Below, one piece after another: positions 17,906 to 25,971 of a DNA stretch of 48,660 nucleotides. The notes under the pieces are model-generated. The model saw only the letters and a list, made by a program, of their open reading frames with translations. It ran no database searches and had not been told where the DNA came from. Numbering within the stretch: position 1 is the stretch's first letter; every line of letters starts with the position of its first letter. A program made the translations under genes and the position numbers. This stretch comes from Selenomonadaceae bacterium (lineage in GTDB: Bacteria; Bacillota; Negativicutes; Selenomonadales; Selenomonadaceae). The stretch lies in the NCBI GenBank assembly GCA_022786545.1, contig JALFXV010000034.1, forward strand, positions 1 to 48,660, read 5' to 3'.

Positions 17906-19553
17906 AAAATTAATTCGCTGGGATTTTTGGACAGGGGTAACCCTGCTGGCCATTGTGGTCTTCGGGCTCTTCCTGATTTATCCACTTTTTTCACTGTTCA
18001 TAACAGCGTTTCAGGACCCGGAAACAGGGGCTTTTACTCTGGGGCACTTCACTCATTTCTTTGAGCGGAAATACTATTATCAGTCCATGATTAACAGCTT
18101 TTCCGTCACCACCTGCGTGACGGTGCTGGCTATCGTCATCGGCACTATTCTGGCATATTTTATGTCCATGTACAAGGTCAGGGGCAGGAACATGGTGGAA
18201 ATCTGCATTATTATTTCCCTGCTGTCACCGCCTTTTATCGGTGCTTATTCCTGGATTCTGATTGGCGGCCGCAGCGGCATCCTCACCCAGTGGCTGCAAA
18301 ATACCTTCGGGCTGGAGTTCCCGTCCATTTATGGCTTCTCCGGCATCCTGCTGGTGCTGACCTTGAAGCTTTATCCATTTATTTACCTGTATGTATCAGG
18401 TGCCCTGAAGAATATCGACTCGGCACTGATTGAGGCGGCGGAGAGCCTGGGCTGCAGCGGCATCCGCAAGGTGTTTACGGTGATTGTGCCGCTGATTACG
18501 CCTACTATCCTGGCAGGGGCATTGATGGTGTTCATGAATGCCATGGCTGACTTCGGTACACCGATGCTGATTGGCGAGGGCTTCAATGTCATGCCGGTCA
18601 TGATTTATTCGGAGTTTATCAATGAGGTGGGGGACCAGGCCAACTTTGCAGCGGCCATGGCTGCCATCATGGTATTCATTACCTCGGTGATTTTCCTGCT
18701 GCAAAAGTATATTGTCAACCGCAAGTCCTTTACCATGAGCTCCCTGCGGCCTATCCAGAAGGGCGAGCTGCACGGGATTCAGAATATTCTCATGCATGCC
18801 GGCATCTACCTGCTGGTGTCCCTGTCCCTGATTCCTCAGCTGGTGGTTATCTACACCTCCTTCCTGAAAACCCGGGGGGCCATCTTCGTGGACGGCTATT
18901 CCCTGGACAGCTACCGGACTATTTTCAGTAGCCTGGGTTCCGCTATCCAGAATACATATCTCTTTAGCACAGGGGCGATCATCATGATTGTCTTCCTGGG
19001 CATGACGGTGGCATACCTGACTACCCGCAGAAAGAGCTGGCTGACGGAGGTCATCGATACCCTGACCATGTTCCCGTACATCATTCCGGGCTCTGTTCTG
19101 GGTATTACCCTGCTGCTGGCATTCAACGATGAGCCGCTGCTGCTTTCCGGCACGGCGTTTATCATCATTATTTCCCTGGTGATTCGCAGGCTGCCGTATA
19201 CGCTGAGGTCCAGCTCGGCTATCCTTTATCAGATAAGCCCTAGCCTGGAGGAAGCCTCCATCAGCCTGGGGGCATCGCCGTTAAAGACCTTTTTCAAGAT
19301 TACGGCAGTGATGATGCTGCCTGGCGTCATGAGCGGCGCCATTCTTTCCTGGATTACAGCCATCAATGAGCTGAGTTCCTCGGTTATCCTCTTTACCGGT
19401 GCTACCAAGACCATGTCCGTGGCAATCTACACCGAGGTAATCCGGGCCAGCTACGGCACGGCGGCGGCTCTTTCCACCATCCTGACCATTACTACCATCA
19501 CGGCAATGGTGATTTTCTTCAAGGTATCAGGCAGGAAGGATGTTACCCTGTGA
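17898..19553 (+). CDS. ABC importer permease, two fused membrane domains (FbpB-type)
   Basis: Inner-membrane permease of 551 residues in which two binding-protein-dependent permease domains are fused in tandem, with about twelve transmembrane segments in all. Each half has an EAA-type loop for ATPase docking: IEAAESLGCSGIRKVF in the first and LEEASISLGASPLKTFF in the second. The start is ATG 17898, within the end of the ATPase gene. An in-frame GTG/TTG-type extension upstream is less likely. This fused architecture is common in the FbpB/AfuB group. An eight-unit 10-bp repeat lies between this gene and the binding-protein gene. Confidence 0.93.
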   Translation: MNKKLIRWDFWTGVTLLAIVVFGLFLIYPLFSLFITAFQDPETGAFTLGHFTHFFERKYYYQSMINSFSVTTCVTVLAIVIGTILAYFMSMYKVRGRNMVEICIIISLLSPPFIGAYSWILIGGRSGILTQWLQNTFGLEFPSIYGFSGILLVLTLKLYPFIYLYVSGALKNIDSALIEAAESLGCSGIRKVFTVIVPLITPTILAGALMVFMNAMADFGTPMLIGEGFNVMPVMIYSEFINEVGDQANFAAAMAAIMVFITSVIFLLQKYIVNRKSFTMSSLRPIQKGELHGIQNILMHAGIYLLVSLSLIPQLVVIYTSFLKTRGAIFVDGYSLDSYRTIFSSLGSAIQNTYLFSTGAIIMIVFLGMTVAYLTTRRKSWLTEVIDTLTMFPYIIPGSVLGITLLLAFNDEPLLLSGTAFIIIISLVIRRLPYTLRSSSAILYQISPSLEEASISLGASPLKTFFKITAVMMLPGVMSGAILSWITAINELSSSVILFTGATKTMSVAIYTEVIRASYGTAAALSTILTITTITAMVIFFKVSGRKDVTL

Positions 19554-19570
19554 TGCCGCATCTGGCTGAA

Positions 19571-19650
19571 TCAGTCTGCATCAGGTTGCATTAGCCTGCA
19601 TCAGGCAGCATCAGGCAGTATCAGGCAGTATCAGGCTGCATCAGGTTGAT
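19571..19650 (+). repeat. 10-bp tandem repeat, eight units
   Basis: Eight 10-mers in strict register, consensus TCAGGCWGCA (for example TCAGGTTGCA, TCAGGCAGCA, and TCAGGCAGTA twice). Neighbouring units can form CCTGcatCAGG hairpins in RNA. It lies in the 166-bp gap before the binding-protein gene. Confidence 0.88.
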
Positions 19651-19719
19651 TAAAAGGGGATAACTGGATTTATTAATACGCAAGTGGATAAATTGATATA
19701 TTAAAAGGAGGAGTATCTT

Positions 19720-20766
19720 ATGAATTTCAAGAAGCTGAAAAAGTGGGTGGCAACAGCTCTGGGGGCCGTAGTCATGACGGCAGCCCTGGCAGGCTGCGGC
19801 GGCGGTGAGGACAAGGCCGCCACCAGCGAGGAAGGGGACAACAGGCTGGTGGTGTACTGCCCGCATCCGATTGCTTTCATCAATCCGCTGGTGGAGGAAT
19901 TTGAAAAGAGCAGCGGCGTCAAGGTTGAGGTTATTGCCGCAGGTAGCGGCGAGCTGTTGAAGCGTGTGGAGTCCGAGAAGGCAAATCCGCTGGGGGATAT
20001 TTTCTGGGGCGGTTCTTTGAACACCATGAAGCCGAAGGCTGATTTGTTTGAGAATTATACCTCTGTCAACGAGGACCATATCCAGCCGGCATTCAAGAAT
20101 GTGGAGGGGCCTCTTACCCGCTTTACCGATATTCCAAGCGTTATCATGGTCAATACCAACCTGATTGGCGATATCAAGGTTGAGGGCTATGAGGATTTGC
20201 TGAACCCTGCCCTGAAGGGCAAGATTGCCACGGCAGATCCTTCCAAGTCATCTTCTTCCTATGAGCATCTGGTAAATATGCTGTATGCTATGGGCAACGG
20301 CAACCCTGATGAAGGCTGGGCTTATGTGGAGAAGCTGTGCAGCAACCTGGACGGCAAGCTCCTGTCCGGTTCCTCTGCCGTGTACAAGGGCGTGGCTGAC
20401 GGCGAGTACACTGTGGGACTGACCTTCGAGGAAGGCGGTGCCAAGTATGTGGCTGATGGTGCTCCTGTCAAGCTGGTTTACATGAAGGAGGGCGTTATTT
20501 CCAAGCCTGACGGCATCTACATCATCAAGAATGCCAAGCACATGGAAAATGCCAAGAAGTTCATCGACTTTATTACCAGCAAGGAAGCTCAGACTCTGAT
20601 TACCCAGAAGCTGCATCGTCGTTCCGTCCGTGATGATGTGCCTGCACCTCAGGGCTTGCAGGACAAGTCCACTATCAACATCATCCAGGATGATGAGAAT
20701 GTGGTAAATCAGAACAAGAAGGCATGGCTGGATAAGTTCAAGGATATTTTCACCAGCACCAAGTAA
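19720..20766 (+). CDS. Extracellular solute-binding lipoprotein (family 1, Fe3+/AfuA-like)
   Basis: Substrate-receptor lipoprotein of 348 residues. The signal peptide is followed by lipobox LAGC (Cys about residue 26), then a GGGEDKAA linker and a periplasmic-binding fold starting LVVYCPHPIAF with FWGGSLNTMKP. Ribosome site AAAGGAGG. Ferric-binding members usually carry a Tyr-Tyr pair near the C-terminal third. I do not see one here (the region reads VGLTFEEGGAKY), so hexose phosphate, phosphonate or another anion is as likely as iron. A strong terminator follows. Its 166-bp distance from the permease gene, with a tandem repeat between, suggests separate control of abundance. Confidence 0.88.
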   Translation: MNFKKLKKWVATALGAVVMTAALAGCGGGEDKAATSEEGDNRLVVYCPHPIAFINPLVEEFEKSSGVKVEVIAAGSGELLKRVESEKANPLGDIFWGGSLNTMKPKADLFENYTSVNEDHIQPAFKNVEGPLTRFTDIPSVIMVNTNLIGDIKVEGYEDLLNPALKGKIATADPSKSSSSYEHLVNMLYAMGNGNPDEGWAYVEKLCSNLDGKLLSGSSAVYKGVADGEYTVGLTFEEGGAKYVADGAPVKLVYMKEGVISKPDGIYIIKNAKHMENAKKFIDFITSKEAQTLITQKLHRRSVRDDVPAPQGLQDKSTINIIQDDENVVNQNKKAWLDKFKDIFTSTK

Positions 20767-20840
20767 GATGCCTATGATGCCTATATATTCAAGTGATGGT
20801 TTTGTATAGCTGATTATTTTGATTAGCTGATTTCGTGAAG

Positions 20841-20877
20841 ATAACTGCCGTAATCCACTGCGGCAGTTATTTTTTTC
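20841..20877 (+). terminator. Rho-independent terminator of the ABC importer operon
   Basis: Perfect stem ATAACTGCCG/CGGCAGTTAT with a 10-base loop, followed by six to seven T. Confidence 0.93.
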
Positions 20878-20884
20878 GTGGATG

Positions 20885-21223
20885 CTGTTCAGATATTTAG
20901 AAGGGACAGGTAGCGGCAGTACCCATAGAAAACTCGCTCTCGCTCGGAGGGGTGACAAAACCCTATTTCCATGATTATTTTCGGTCTAAATCCTTGTCTG
21001 CGTTGTTGTCGTCGGTCGGCATGGAACCACCATGCCTTCCTCCTCCGCCTAGCATACAAGGATTTATCCTCGAAACTAATTCATGTCGATAGGGTTTCAT
21101 CACCCCTTTGCCTCACGCTTCTAAGCTCCTGCGTCGCTTACGCTCGCACTCGCTAAGAAGCGAGGCTGCACTCAAGGTTTTCTTTGGGTACATGCCGCAC
21201 CTGTCCTTTTTCGTGCCTGACAG
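20885..21223. repeat. Single-hairpin relative of the foldback element, with a nested palindrome
   Basis: Outer arms match the foldback hairpin type: CTGTTCAGATA, GACAGGTAGCGGCAGTACCC, AGAAAACTCGCTC on the left and GGTTTTCT, GGGTACATGCCGCACCTGTC on the right. Inserted in its loop is a second palindrome (20948-21107) with arms AGGGGTGACAAAACCCTAT and ATAGGGTTTCATCACCCCT, then TAAATCCTTGT/ACAAGGATTTA and a central GGCATGG/CCATGCC hairpin. No ORF is evident. Confidence 0.8.
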
Positions 21224-21313
21224 ATACAAAAGCAATCATCGTTATTTATTGCAAAAAATATGATAATTCGTCTTTGGCATTTATCACGATAGAATTATAT
21301 TTTGATGGTTTGA

Positions 21314-21706
21314 TATGGGGGAGATTTGGTTTATTGCCAGAGCAAGGTTTTTGAGGCAGAGGATTTTGGGTATAGCAAGATTGTGGTGGAAAGGCCACAG
21401 AAGGATGAAGCTGGTAATGCTGTCCTGAAAAAGGGGAAGCCTGTGGCAGATGCCAGCCTGAGAGATACGGAAAATGTGCCATCGAAGGAAGACATTGAGG
21501 AATATTTCAAGCGGGAAGTGCTGCCTTATGCGCCTGATGCGTGGATTGATGTCAAGAAAACTAAGGTAGGATATGAGATACCTATGACAAGGTATTTTTA
21601 TGAGTATCAGGCGCCTGAGCCGGTGGAAAGCATTGCTGTGCGTATACATGAGTTGGAGCTAGATATTCAGGATAGCATTGATAAGCTGTTTGCGGATGAA
21701 ATTTAA
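21314..21706 (+). pseudogene. Remnant of a type I restriction-modification HsdM subunit (C-terminal end)
   Basis: About 130 open codons match the C-terminal end of type I DNA methyltransferase subunits as known from memory: FGYSKIVVERP, LRDTENVPSKEDIEEYF, REVLPYAPDAWID and KVGYEIPMTRYFYEY. The SAM-binding and NPPY catalytic parts are absent upstream, where a TGA stop closes the frame. The TTG at 21326 is not a convincing start. There are no HsdS or HsdR genes nearby. This is a decayed fragment marking a lost defence island. Confidence 0.8.
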
Positions 21707-21746
21707 CAATTGTTCTGCCTGGCGGATGTTTATGGAAATTAGATAA

Positions 21747-21970
21747 GGGAAGCGCCTGTGATAAGGCATTAGCTGAAGCAATTCGTGCACTTATACCTCT
21801 AATCATCTTTGTGGTGGTGACAGGTGTTGTGCTGTTGTGCAAGCTAACAATCACAGGCGAACTGATTTTGATGCTTAGGCATTAAGATATAAGTCACATA
21901 TCGACCGCATCTTTTAGCATTTTTATGCACGAAAAAAGCCATCCTGGCCTGGGATGACTTCTTCGATTAA
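21747..21970 (+). repeat. Antisense-cassette family, copy 1 (truncated)
   Basis: Shares with copies 2 and 3 the hydrophobic-peptide frame (21760-21885, no standard start codon), the long-range pairing CGCCTGTGAT (21753-21762) with ATCACAGGCG (21850-21859), and the minus-strand terminator hairpin ending near 21935. The part that carries the antisense promoter and plus-strand terminator in the other copies is missing and replaced by the 3' end of the Rpn-like gene. Its minus-strand terminator may now serve that gene. Confidence 0.8.
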
Positions 21971-21986
21971 GTCCGCGTTATATAAT

Positions 21987-22805
21987 TTAGTGTACACGAT
22001 GCAAGGAAGCAGCTAATTCATTTATCTGTTCCATAGTAAGCCTGGAATACATGGCTATCTTATTCAGTGGCTCGTTATTTTGAAGCATAGTAATCGCAGT
22101 TTCCCTATTTGCCAGACTGATACCCTCATCAATCCCCATGTTTCTTTCTTCCATCATAGTCTGCATGTAGGTCATGTAGCTCACTTCCTTTCCAGTGTCA
22201 TTCCTGAGTTCCCTAACTTCCTCATCTAATTGCCGGGTATAATCATCTGTCGCTTCGCCAGTTGAGATATAATCTATTAGATTGGCCAATTCCTTGCTTA
22301 TCTTGTGCCTGTCACCCTCAGTATTGATAAACACACGGGTTACGCCATCATCCAGCACTAGGCTGTGATCTTCGTTACAGATAGCATTGAAGGTATATTT
22401 CGCGAGTCCCTTCCCGAATGGATCAAAGGTGCAGATGAAGATAACATAGGATTTGCGCAGGTGGCTGTATGGCTCATCTTTTTTAAGGGCACCATTATCC
22501 ATGAGAGACACATAATACCTGCTTCTCTTGCCGAGAAACTGCTTATAGCTGTTATCCATCTGCATCTCTATGTCATACGCTACGCCATCTTCATCGATGA
22601 CAAATAAATCAAGGCGGATTCCCTTAGTTCTTAGTTTAGCTTCGAAGCTTTTTTCAGCCTCCACATAAGATAATGACTTAATTTTGATGCCTAATATTCT
22701 CTCAATGAGAGGCTTGCATAGATTATTCTTCTCCATGACTAGCCTGAACATGTAACTGTTCTTTATCGTCATCTTATTCCATTTAGTTATATTTTTGATG
22801 CTCAT
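21987..22805 (-). CDS. Rpn/PD-(D/E)XK nuclease-family protein (transposase-like, PDDEXK_2)
   Basis: About 272 residues of the recombination-promoting nuclease/putative transposase group. The N-terminal WNKMTIKNSYMFRLVM is typical, and the nuclease core shows GIRLDLFVID (motif Asp) and AYDIEMQ (motif Glu). The C-terminal part contains acidic helices and a region rich in EERNMGIDEGI, as in relatives. The ATG at 22805 is chosen because the promoter (22849-22877) would start RNA near 22842, excluding the longest frame. Family members can promote DNA rearrangement and are usually scattered as repeats. It sits between two antisense cassettes. Confidence 0.85.
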   Translation of the reverse strand: MSIKNITKWNKMTIKNSYMFRLVMEKNNLCKPLIERILGIKIKSLSYVEAEKSFEAKLRTKGIRLDLFVIDEDGVAYDIEMQMDNSYKQFLGKRSRYYVSLMDNGALKKDEPYSHLRKSYVIFICTFDPFGKGLAKYTFNAICNEDHSLVLDDGVTRVFINTEGDRHKISKELANLIDYISTGEATDDYTRQLDEEVRELRNDTGKEVSYMTYMQTMMEERNMGIDEGISLANRETAITMLQNNEPLNKIAMYSRLTMEQINELAASLHRVH

Positions 22806-22848
22806 GTCAGCTTGTTTCCTTACTGTATAATTAATTGTGTACATGTGT

Positions 22849-22877
22849 ATTATAACATAGTTTAGCAGAGGATTCAA
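22849..22877 (-). promoter_or_regulatory. Promoter of the Rpn-like gene
   Basis: Minus strand TTGAAT (22872-22877), a 17-base spacer and TATAAT (22849-22854). Confidence 0.75.
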
Positions 22878-22958
22878 TCTGTCGATATCTATGCCAGGCT
22901 AATTCCTGATAAATGCATATATGACTGACAAATAATATAGGGAATCATAAGGAAGCAT

Positions 22959-23317
22959 AGGGACGTGCCTGTGATAAGGCATTGGCTGAAGCAATTCGTG
23001 CACTTATACCTCTAATCATCTTTGTGGTGGTGACAGGTGTTGTGCTGTTGTGCAAGCTGACATTCACGGGTGAACTGATTTTGATGCTTAAGCATTAAGA
23101 TATAAGTCACATATCGACCGCATATTTTAGCATTTTTATGCACGAAAAAAGTCATCCTCGCCTGGATGACTTCTTCGTAGATGTTGTGACCATCAGTGTT
23201 GTACGCACTGGTGTATGGTCGAATAAAATTTGCCCCAAAACCTATAGCGGCGAGCCATCGTTGTGGTTCGCTCTTTTTTTATGCCATCGTTTTACAGCAT
23301 TTTTCGGCTTGAGTCAA
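22959..23317 (+). repeat. Antisense-cassette family, copy 2 (complete)
   Basis: Plus-strand unit with the hydrophobic-peptide frame (22973-23098) and long-range pairing TGCCTGTGA (22966-22974) with TCACGGGTG (23064-23072). It has a plus-strand terminator (GCGAGCC/GGTTCGC then seven T, about 23250-23280). On the minus strand are a promoter TTGACT-N17-TAAAAC (23289-23317) and a terminator GTCATCC/GGATGAC with six T (23145-23170). A TTG at 22982 is the only possible start in this copy, and the frame from it is 38 codons. The architecture matches type I toxin-antitoxin loci; function untested. Confidence 0.75.
23145..23282 (-). ncRNA. Predicted antisense RNA of cassette copy 2
   Basis: About 138 nt, from the predicted start near 23282 (promoter TTGACT-N17-TAAAAC, weaker minus-10) to the perfect GTCATCC/GGATGAC terminator with six T. 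It is fully complementary to the 3' part of the plus-strand transcript. Confidence 0.55.
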
Positions 23318-23323
23318 CTGATG

Positions 23324-23371
23324 AAAAAATACCAGCCCATTGCCGCCTTTAGGGGCGGCAATAAGCTGGTA
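23324..23371 (-). terminator. Terminator of the winged-helix gene
   Basis: On the minus strand, ATTGCCGCC pairs with GGCGGCAAT within an outer TACCAGC/GCTGGTA stem, followed by six T. Confidence 0.85.
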
Positions 23372-23424
23372 TGAAAGAAAAAATTTTTTTAGAAAAACTT
23401 TTTTTGCTGTTAAGGAGTTTCGAT

Positions 23425-23883
23425 TTAGGCAGGTGTTTTTCTGCCAGCAGTTACGTTGTCAGGCGTGTACCAGCCATCGGCTTCAGCTGCTCTATGACCG
23501 GAGCAGGGGATGCCCTGGGAATCAAAGGTGTATTGTGGTTCGCAGCTGTCTTCACCGCACAAATCTCCTTCACGGGTGAACTCTGTCAGGCGGTATTCGG
23601 TAAACTGGAACTTGCCCTGGCGGACGATGCGCATTTTTATGTAGCCCATTTCTTCCAGCAGGCGGCAGTTTTGCTGTACTGTATGGGTACTGCCGATGCA
23701 GGTTTTTTCCATGATGGACCTGATGGTGAGCTTTACCCATTTTTTACGCCAAAAGGTGCGGTTGAACTCAAAAAATATGGTCATGTAAATGGCTGTGGGG
23801 ATAGGCCCCAGCTTGTCCAGCTCCCTGTTCAGCCAGAAGCCTGTCAGCTGGGAAATAAAGGGTGATTTTTGGGTGGTTTTCAT
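23425..23883 (-). CDS. Winged-helix domain protein, replication-initiator-like
   Basis: A 152-residue protein. Residues about 8-95 look like a helix-turn-helix/winged-helix domain (LDKLGPIPTAIYMTIFFEFN, TIRSIMEKTCIGSTHTVQQNCRLLEEMGY), resembling N-termini of plasmid or phage replication proteins. The C-terminal 45 residues are low-complexity and Cys-containing. Start ATG 23883 with AAGGAGG upstream at ideal spacing. It has its own promoter and a strong terminator, so it is monocistronic. It may be a mobile-element remnant; no specific function is assigned. Confidence 0.6.
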   Translation of the reverse strand: MKTTQKSPFISQLTGFWLNRELDKLGPIPTAIYMTIFFEFNRTFWRKKWVKLTIRSIMEKTCIGSTHTVQQNCRLLEEMGYIKMRIVRQGKFQFTEYRLTEFTREGDLCGEDSCEPQYTFDSQGIPCSGHRAAEADGWYTPDNVTAGRKTPA

Positions 23884-23918
23884 GGGTTGATTTCCTCCTT
23901 GCAAATGTTGTTTTGTGT

Positions 23919-23947
23919 ATTATAATGCTATGGAATGTCATTGGCAA
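23919..23947 (-). promoter_or_regulatory. Promoter of the winged-helix gene
   Basis: Minus strand TTGCCA (23942-23947), a 17-base spacer and TATAAT (23919-23924), 36 bp before the start codon. Confidence 0.75.
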
Positions 23948-24054
23948 GTCTTTTGCGAATTTTTTGGCAATTTCTGGCAAATTTTTTCAGGCGGAGCAGG
24001 AAAAATATTATCATTCGTCTTATGCATTTATCTTTATCTTATATATATTATAGG

Positions 24055-24110
24055 ACGTAGCAGTTCTGGTAGCAGTTCCTGTAGCAGTCTGATAGCATTT
24101 AGTGCTACGT
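24055..24110. repeat. Inverted repeat enclosing three 12-bp direct repeats
   Basis: ACGTAGCA (24055-24062) and TGCTACGT (24103-24110) flank three 12-mers: GTAGCAGTTCTG, GTAGCAGTTCCT and GTAGCAGTCTGA. They lie in the AT-rich gap (23884-24304) between the divergent winged-helix and histidine-kinase genes, so this may be an operator. No gene was seen in that gap. Confidence 0.65.
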
Positions 24111-24304
24111 GAAAGAAGATTTTTAGGTTATAATGGGGTTATAAGTTTATAAGTTGCAGAGGGTGTTCAGGGACTATGCCTTGTACTCGGATAATGATAT
24201 AATGGAATGGTCTTTATGGCTATCTGGAACAGGTCCGGGAGGGCAGAACAGATTCAGGATGAGCAGGAAGTATTCGGATAAAGGGAAGGGCATGAGGTGA
24301 GCTT

Positions 24305-25831
24305 GTGGGGAGTTTTCAGCAGGATATCAGGAAAACCCTGATAAAATACGCACTGGCACCGATTTTTGTGCTGGCGGTGCTGGGGGCTGGCTTTGCCTGG
24401 TGGAGCTGGCAGCATGATGTGGTGCAGCGCAGCGAGGAAGCCGGGGCGGTGGCGGCAGAGGTGCTGGACAGGCTGATTTTGGACTACGGCCAGCGGCTTG
24501 CGTATGTGGCGGATAAGGGGGATTTTGCCAATATTCAAAGTGATGGGGAGCAGCGCCGCGCCCTCTATGAATGGCTGTACCATGAGGTGAATATTGCCCA
24601 TGATGATACCCGCTTTTTCCTGCTGGACAGGGAGGGGCGGATTCTGCTGGGCAACTACAGGGAGCTGCCGGATTATTTGCAGTCCATGCCCATGGACTGG
24701 GGCATCTGGTACCGCATGAGGCTGGACAGGGAGAAGGCTGTGGTGGAGTTCTCGCCCCGGATTCGGAACAGGAACAGCGATTTGCTGCTGGGCAGGGCAG
24801 TGGAGCAGGAGGGAGAAGTTCAGGGCTACTGGCTGTTTGTGATTTCCGGCGAATATCTTGCCAACGCCATCCGCTCCCCTTATATGGATTTTGCCATGGT
24901 AAATAGCTTCGGCTATGCCCCGGTGGCAACCAGCCCTGATTTGCAGGTGGGGGAGTTTCAGGCACTGCCAGAGGCCTTTGCCGGGAAAGACGGGCAGACT
25001 GCCAGCTTTGCCAAGAAGGATTTTTATGTTACCAGCCAGCGGATTGGGGAGAGCGATTTTACTTTGTATAGTGCCATGCCTGTCAGCGAGCTTTTGGGCA
25101 GGTATGGGATGGCGGCGGCAGTGCTTCTGGGCATGCTGTCCATTATGCTGCCGGTGCTTCTCTGCCTGGCACGGCAGGAAAGCAAGGTTCGGGCAAAGGC
25201 GGTGGAGGAGCTGAATACCGTCTTTGAGATGCGCCAGCTGGAGGCACAGTTCCATCCCCATTTTATTTTTAATACGCTGGAAAATATCAAGTTCATGATA
25301 CGGCTGAATCCTGAGGCGGCGGTGAATATGGTAGTAAATCTTTCCTCCATCCTGCGCTACGGCATCAACAACCTGGTGCAGGAGGTGACGCTGGCGGAGG
25401 AGTGGAAGTATACCAGGGCATACCTGGAAATCATGCAGTACCGCTTTGGCAAAAGGCTTCACTGCGAGTTTGCTTTGCAGGTGGATATGGACAGGGTAAA
25501 AATCCCCAAGCTGATTTTTCAGCCGATTCTGGAAAATGCCATCAAGTATGGCGAGGCGGAGGACGGCTCCATCAATGTGCGGCTGGGAGTGTATGAAAGA
25601 GCCGGGGAGCTGGTTATCAGCGTGGCAAATGAGGGACTGCCCATACCGCCGGAGCAGCTGCAGGAGCTGCAGTCGCTGCTGAAGGGCAGGGATAATCCTA
25701 CAGTGCATACGGGTATTTATAACGTGCACCGCCGTCTGCGCCTGATGTATGGGGAAAGGTATGGCGTGGCGGTTCACTCCGGGGAGCCGGAGGGGACTGT
25801 GGTGGAGCTGAAGCTGCCGCTATGTACCTGA
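24305..25831 (+). CDS. Sensor histidine kinase, LytS/YesM type
   Basis: Membrane sensor kinase of 508 residues: TM1 at about 13-34, an extracytoplasmic sensing domain at about 35-265, TM2 at about 268-290, a His_kinase domain with QFHPHFIFNTLENIKF (phospho-His319), and an HATPase domain with QPILENAIKYG. The start is GTG 24305 with GAGGTG six bases before. Its natural partner is the AraC-type response regulator at 26634, but about 800 bp containing a cassette of the antisense family separates them, unusual for this pair type. The stimulus is unknown; YesM-YesN pairs often sense sugars or envelope signals. Confidence 0.92.
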   Translation: MGSFQQDIRKTLIKYALAPIFVLAVLGAGFAWWSWQHDVVQRSEEAGAVAAEVLDRLILDYGQRLAYVADKGDFANIQSDGEQRRALYEWLYHEVNIAHDDTRFFLLDREGRILLGNYRELPDYLQSMPMDWGIWYRMRLDREKAVVEFSPRIRNRNSDLLLGRAVEQEGEVQGYWLFVISGEYLANAIRSPYMDFAMVNSFGYAPVATSPDLQVGEFQALPEAFAGKDGQTASFAKKDFYVTSQRIGESDFTLYSAMPVSELLGRYGMAAAVLLGMLSIMLPVLLCLARQESKVRAKAVEELNTVFEMRQLEAQFHPHFIFNTLENIKFMIRLNPEAAVNMVVNLSSILRYGINNLVQEVTLAEEWKYTRAYLEIMQYRFGKRLHCEFALQVDMDRVKIPKLIFQPILENAIKYGEAEDGSINVRLGVYERAGELVISVANEGLPIPPEQLQELQSLLKGRDNPTVHTGIYNVHRRLRLMYGERYGVAVHSGEPEGTVVELKLPLCT

Positions 25832-25846
25832 GAGTCAGGAAAATAT

Positions 25847-25870
25847 GATAACTAGCCTTCGCTAGTTATC
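25847..25870 (+). other. Strong hairpin after the kinase gene
   Basis: GATAACTAGC, loop CTTC, GCTAGTTATC: a perfect 10-bp stem just downstream of the kinase stop. It has no U-tract, so it may act as an mRNA 3'-stabiliser or weak terminator. Confidence 0.6.
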
Positions 25871-25903
25871 GTCTTGCCTGGCGGATTCAAAAGAACTTAT
25901 ATA

Positions 25904-25932
25904 TTGTGTTTATGTCGCAATAATGATATAAT
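25904..25932 (+). promoter_or_regulatory. Promoter reading into cassette copy 3
   Basis: TTGTGT (25904-25909), a 17-base spacer and TATAAT (25927-25932). The transcript would start near 25939 and run through the small frames of the cassette to the terminator at 26405-26435, giving an RNA of about 0.5 kb. Confidence 0.65.
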
Positions 25933-25971
25933 ACATGCGTTGCAGGATTATGCCTGCGGGGCGGACGCGGT

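Noticed and set aside
20885..21223. Possible integron attC site
   Set aside because: The hairpins are far longer than attC sites, no GTTRRRY/RYYYAAC core pair was found, and no integrase gene is present.
24254..25777. 507-codon minus-strand frame opposite the sensor kinase
   Set aside because: The plus-strand product has clear kinase motifs; the minus-strand translation is rich in His, Gln and Pro without any domain.
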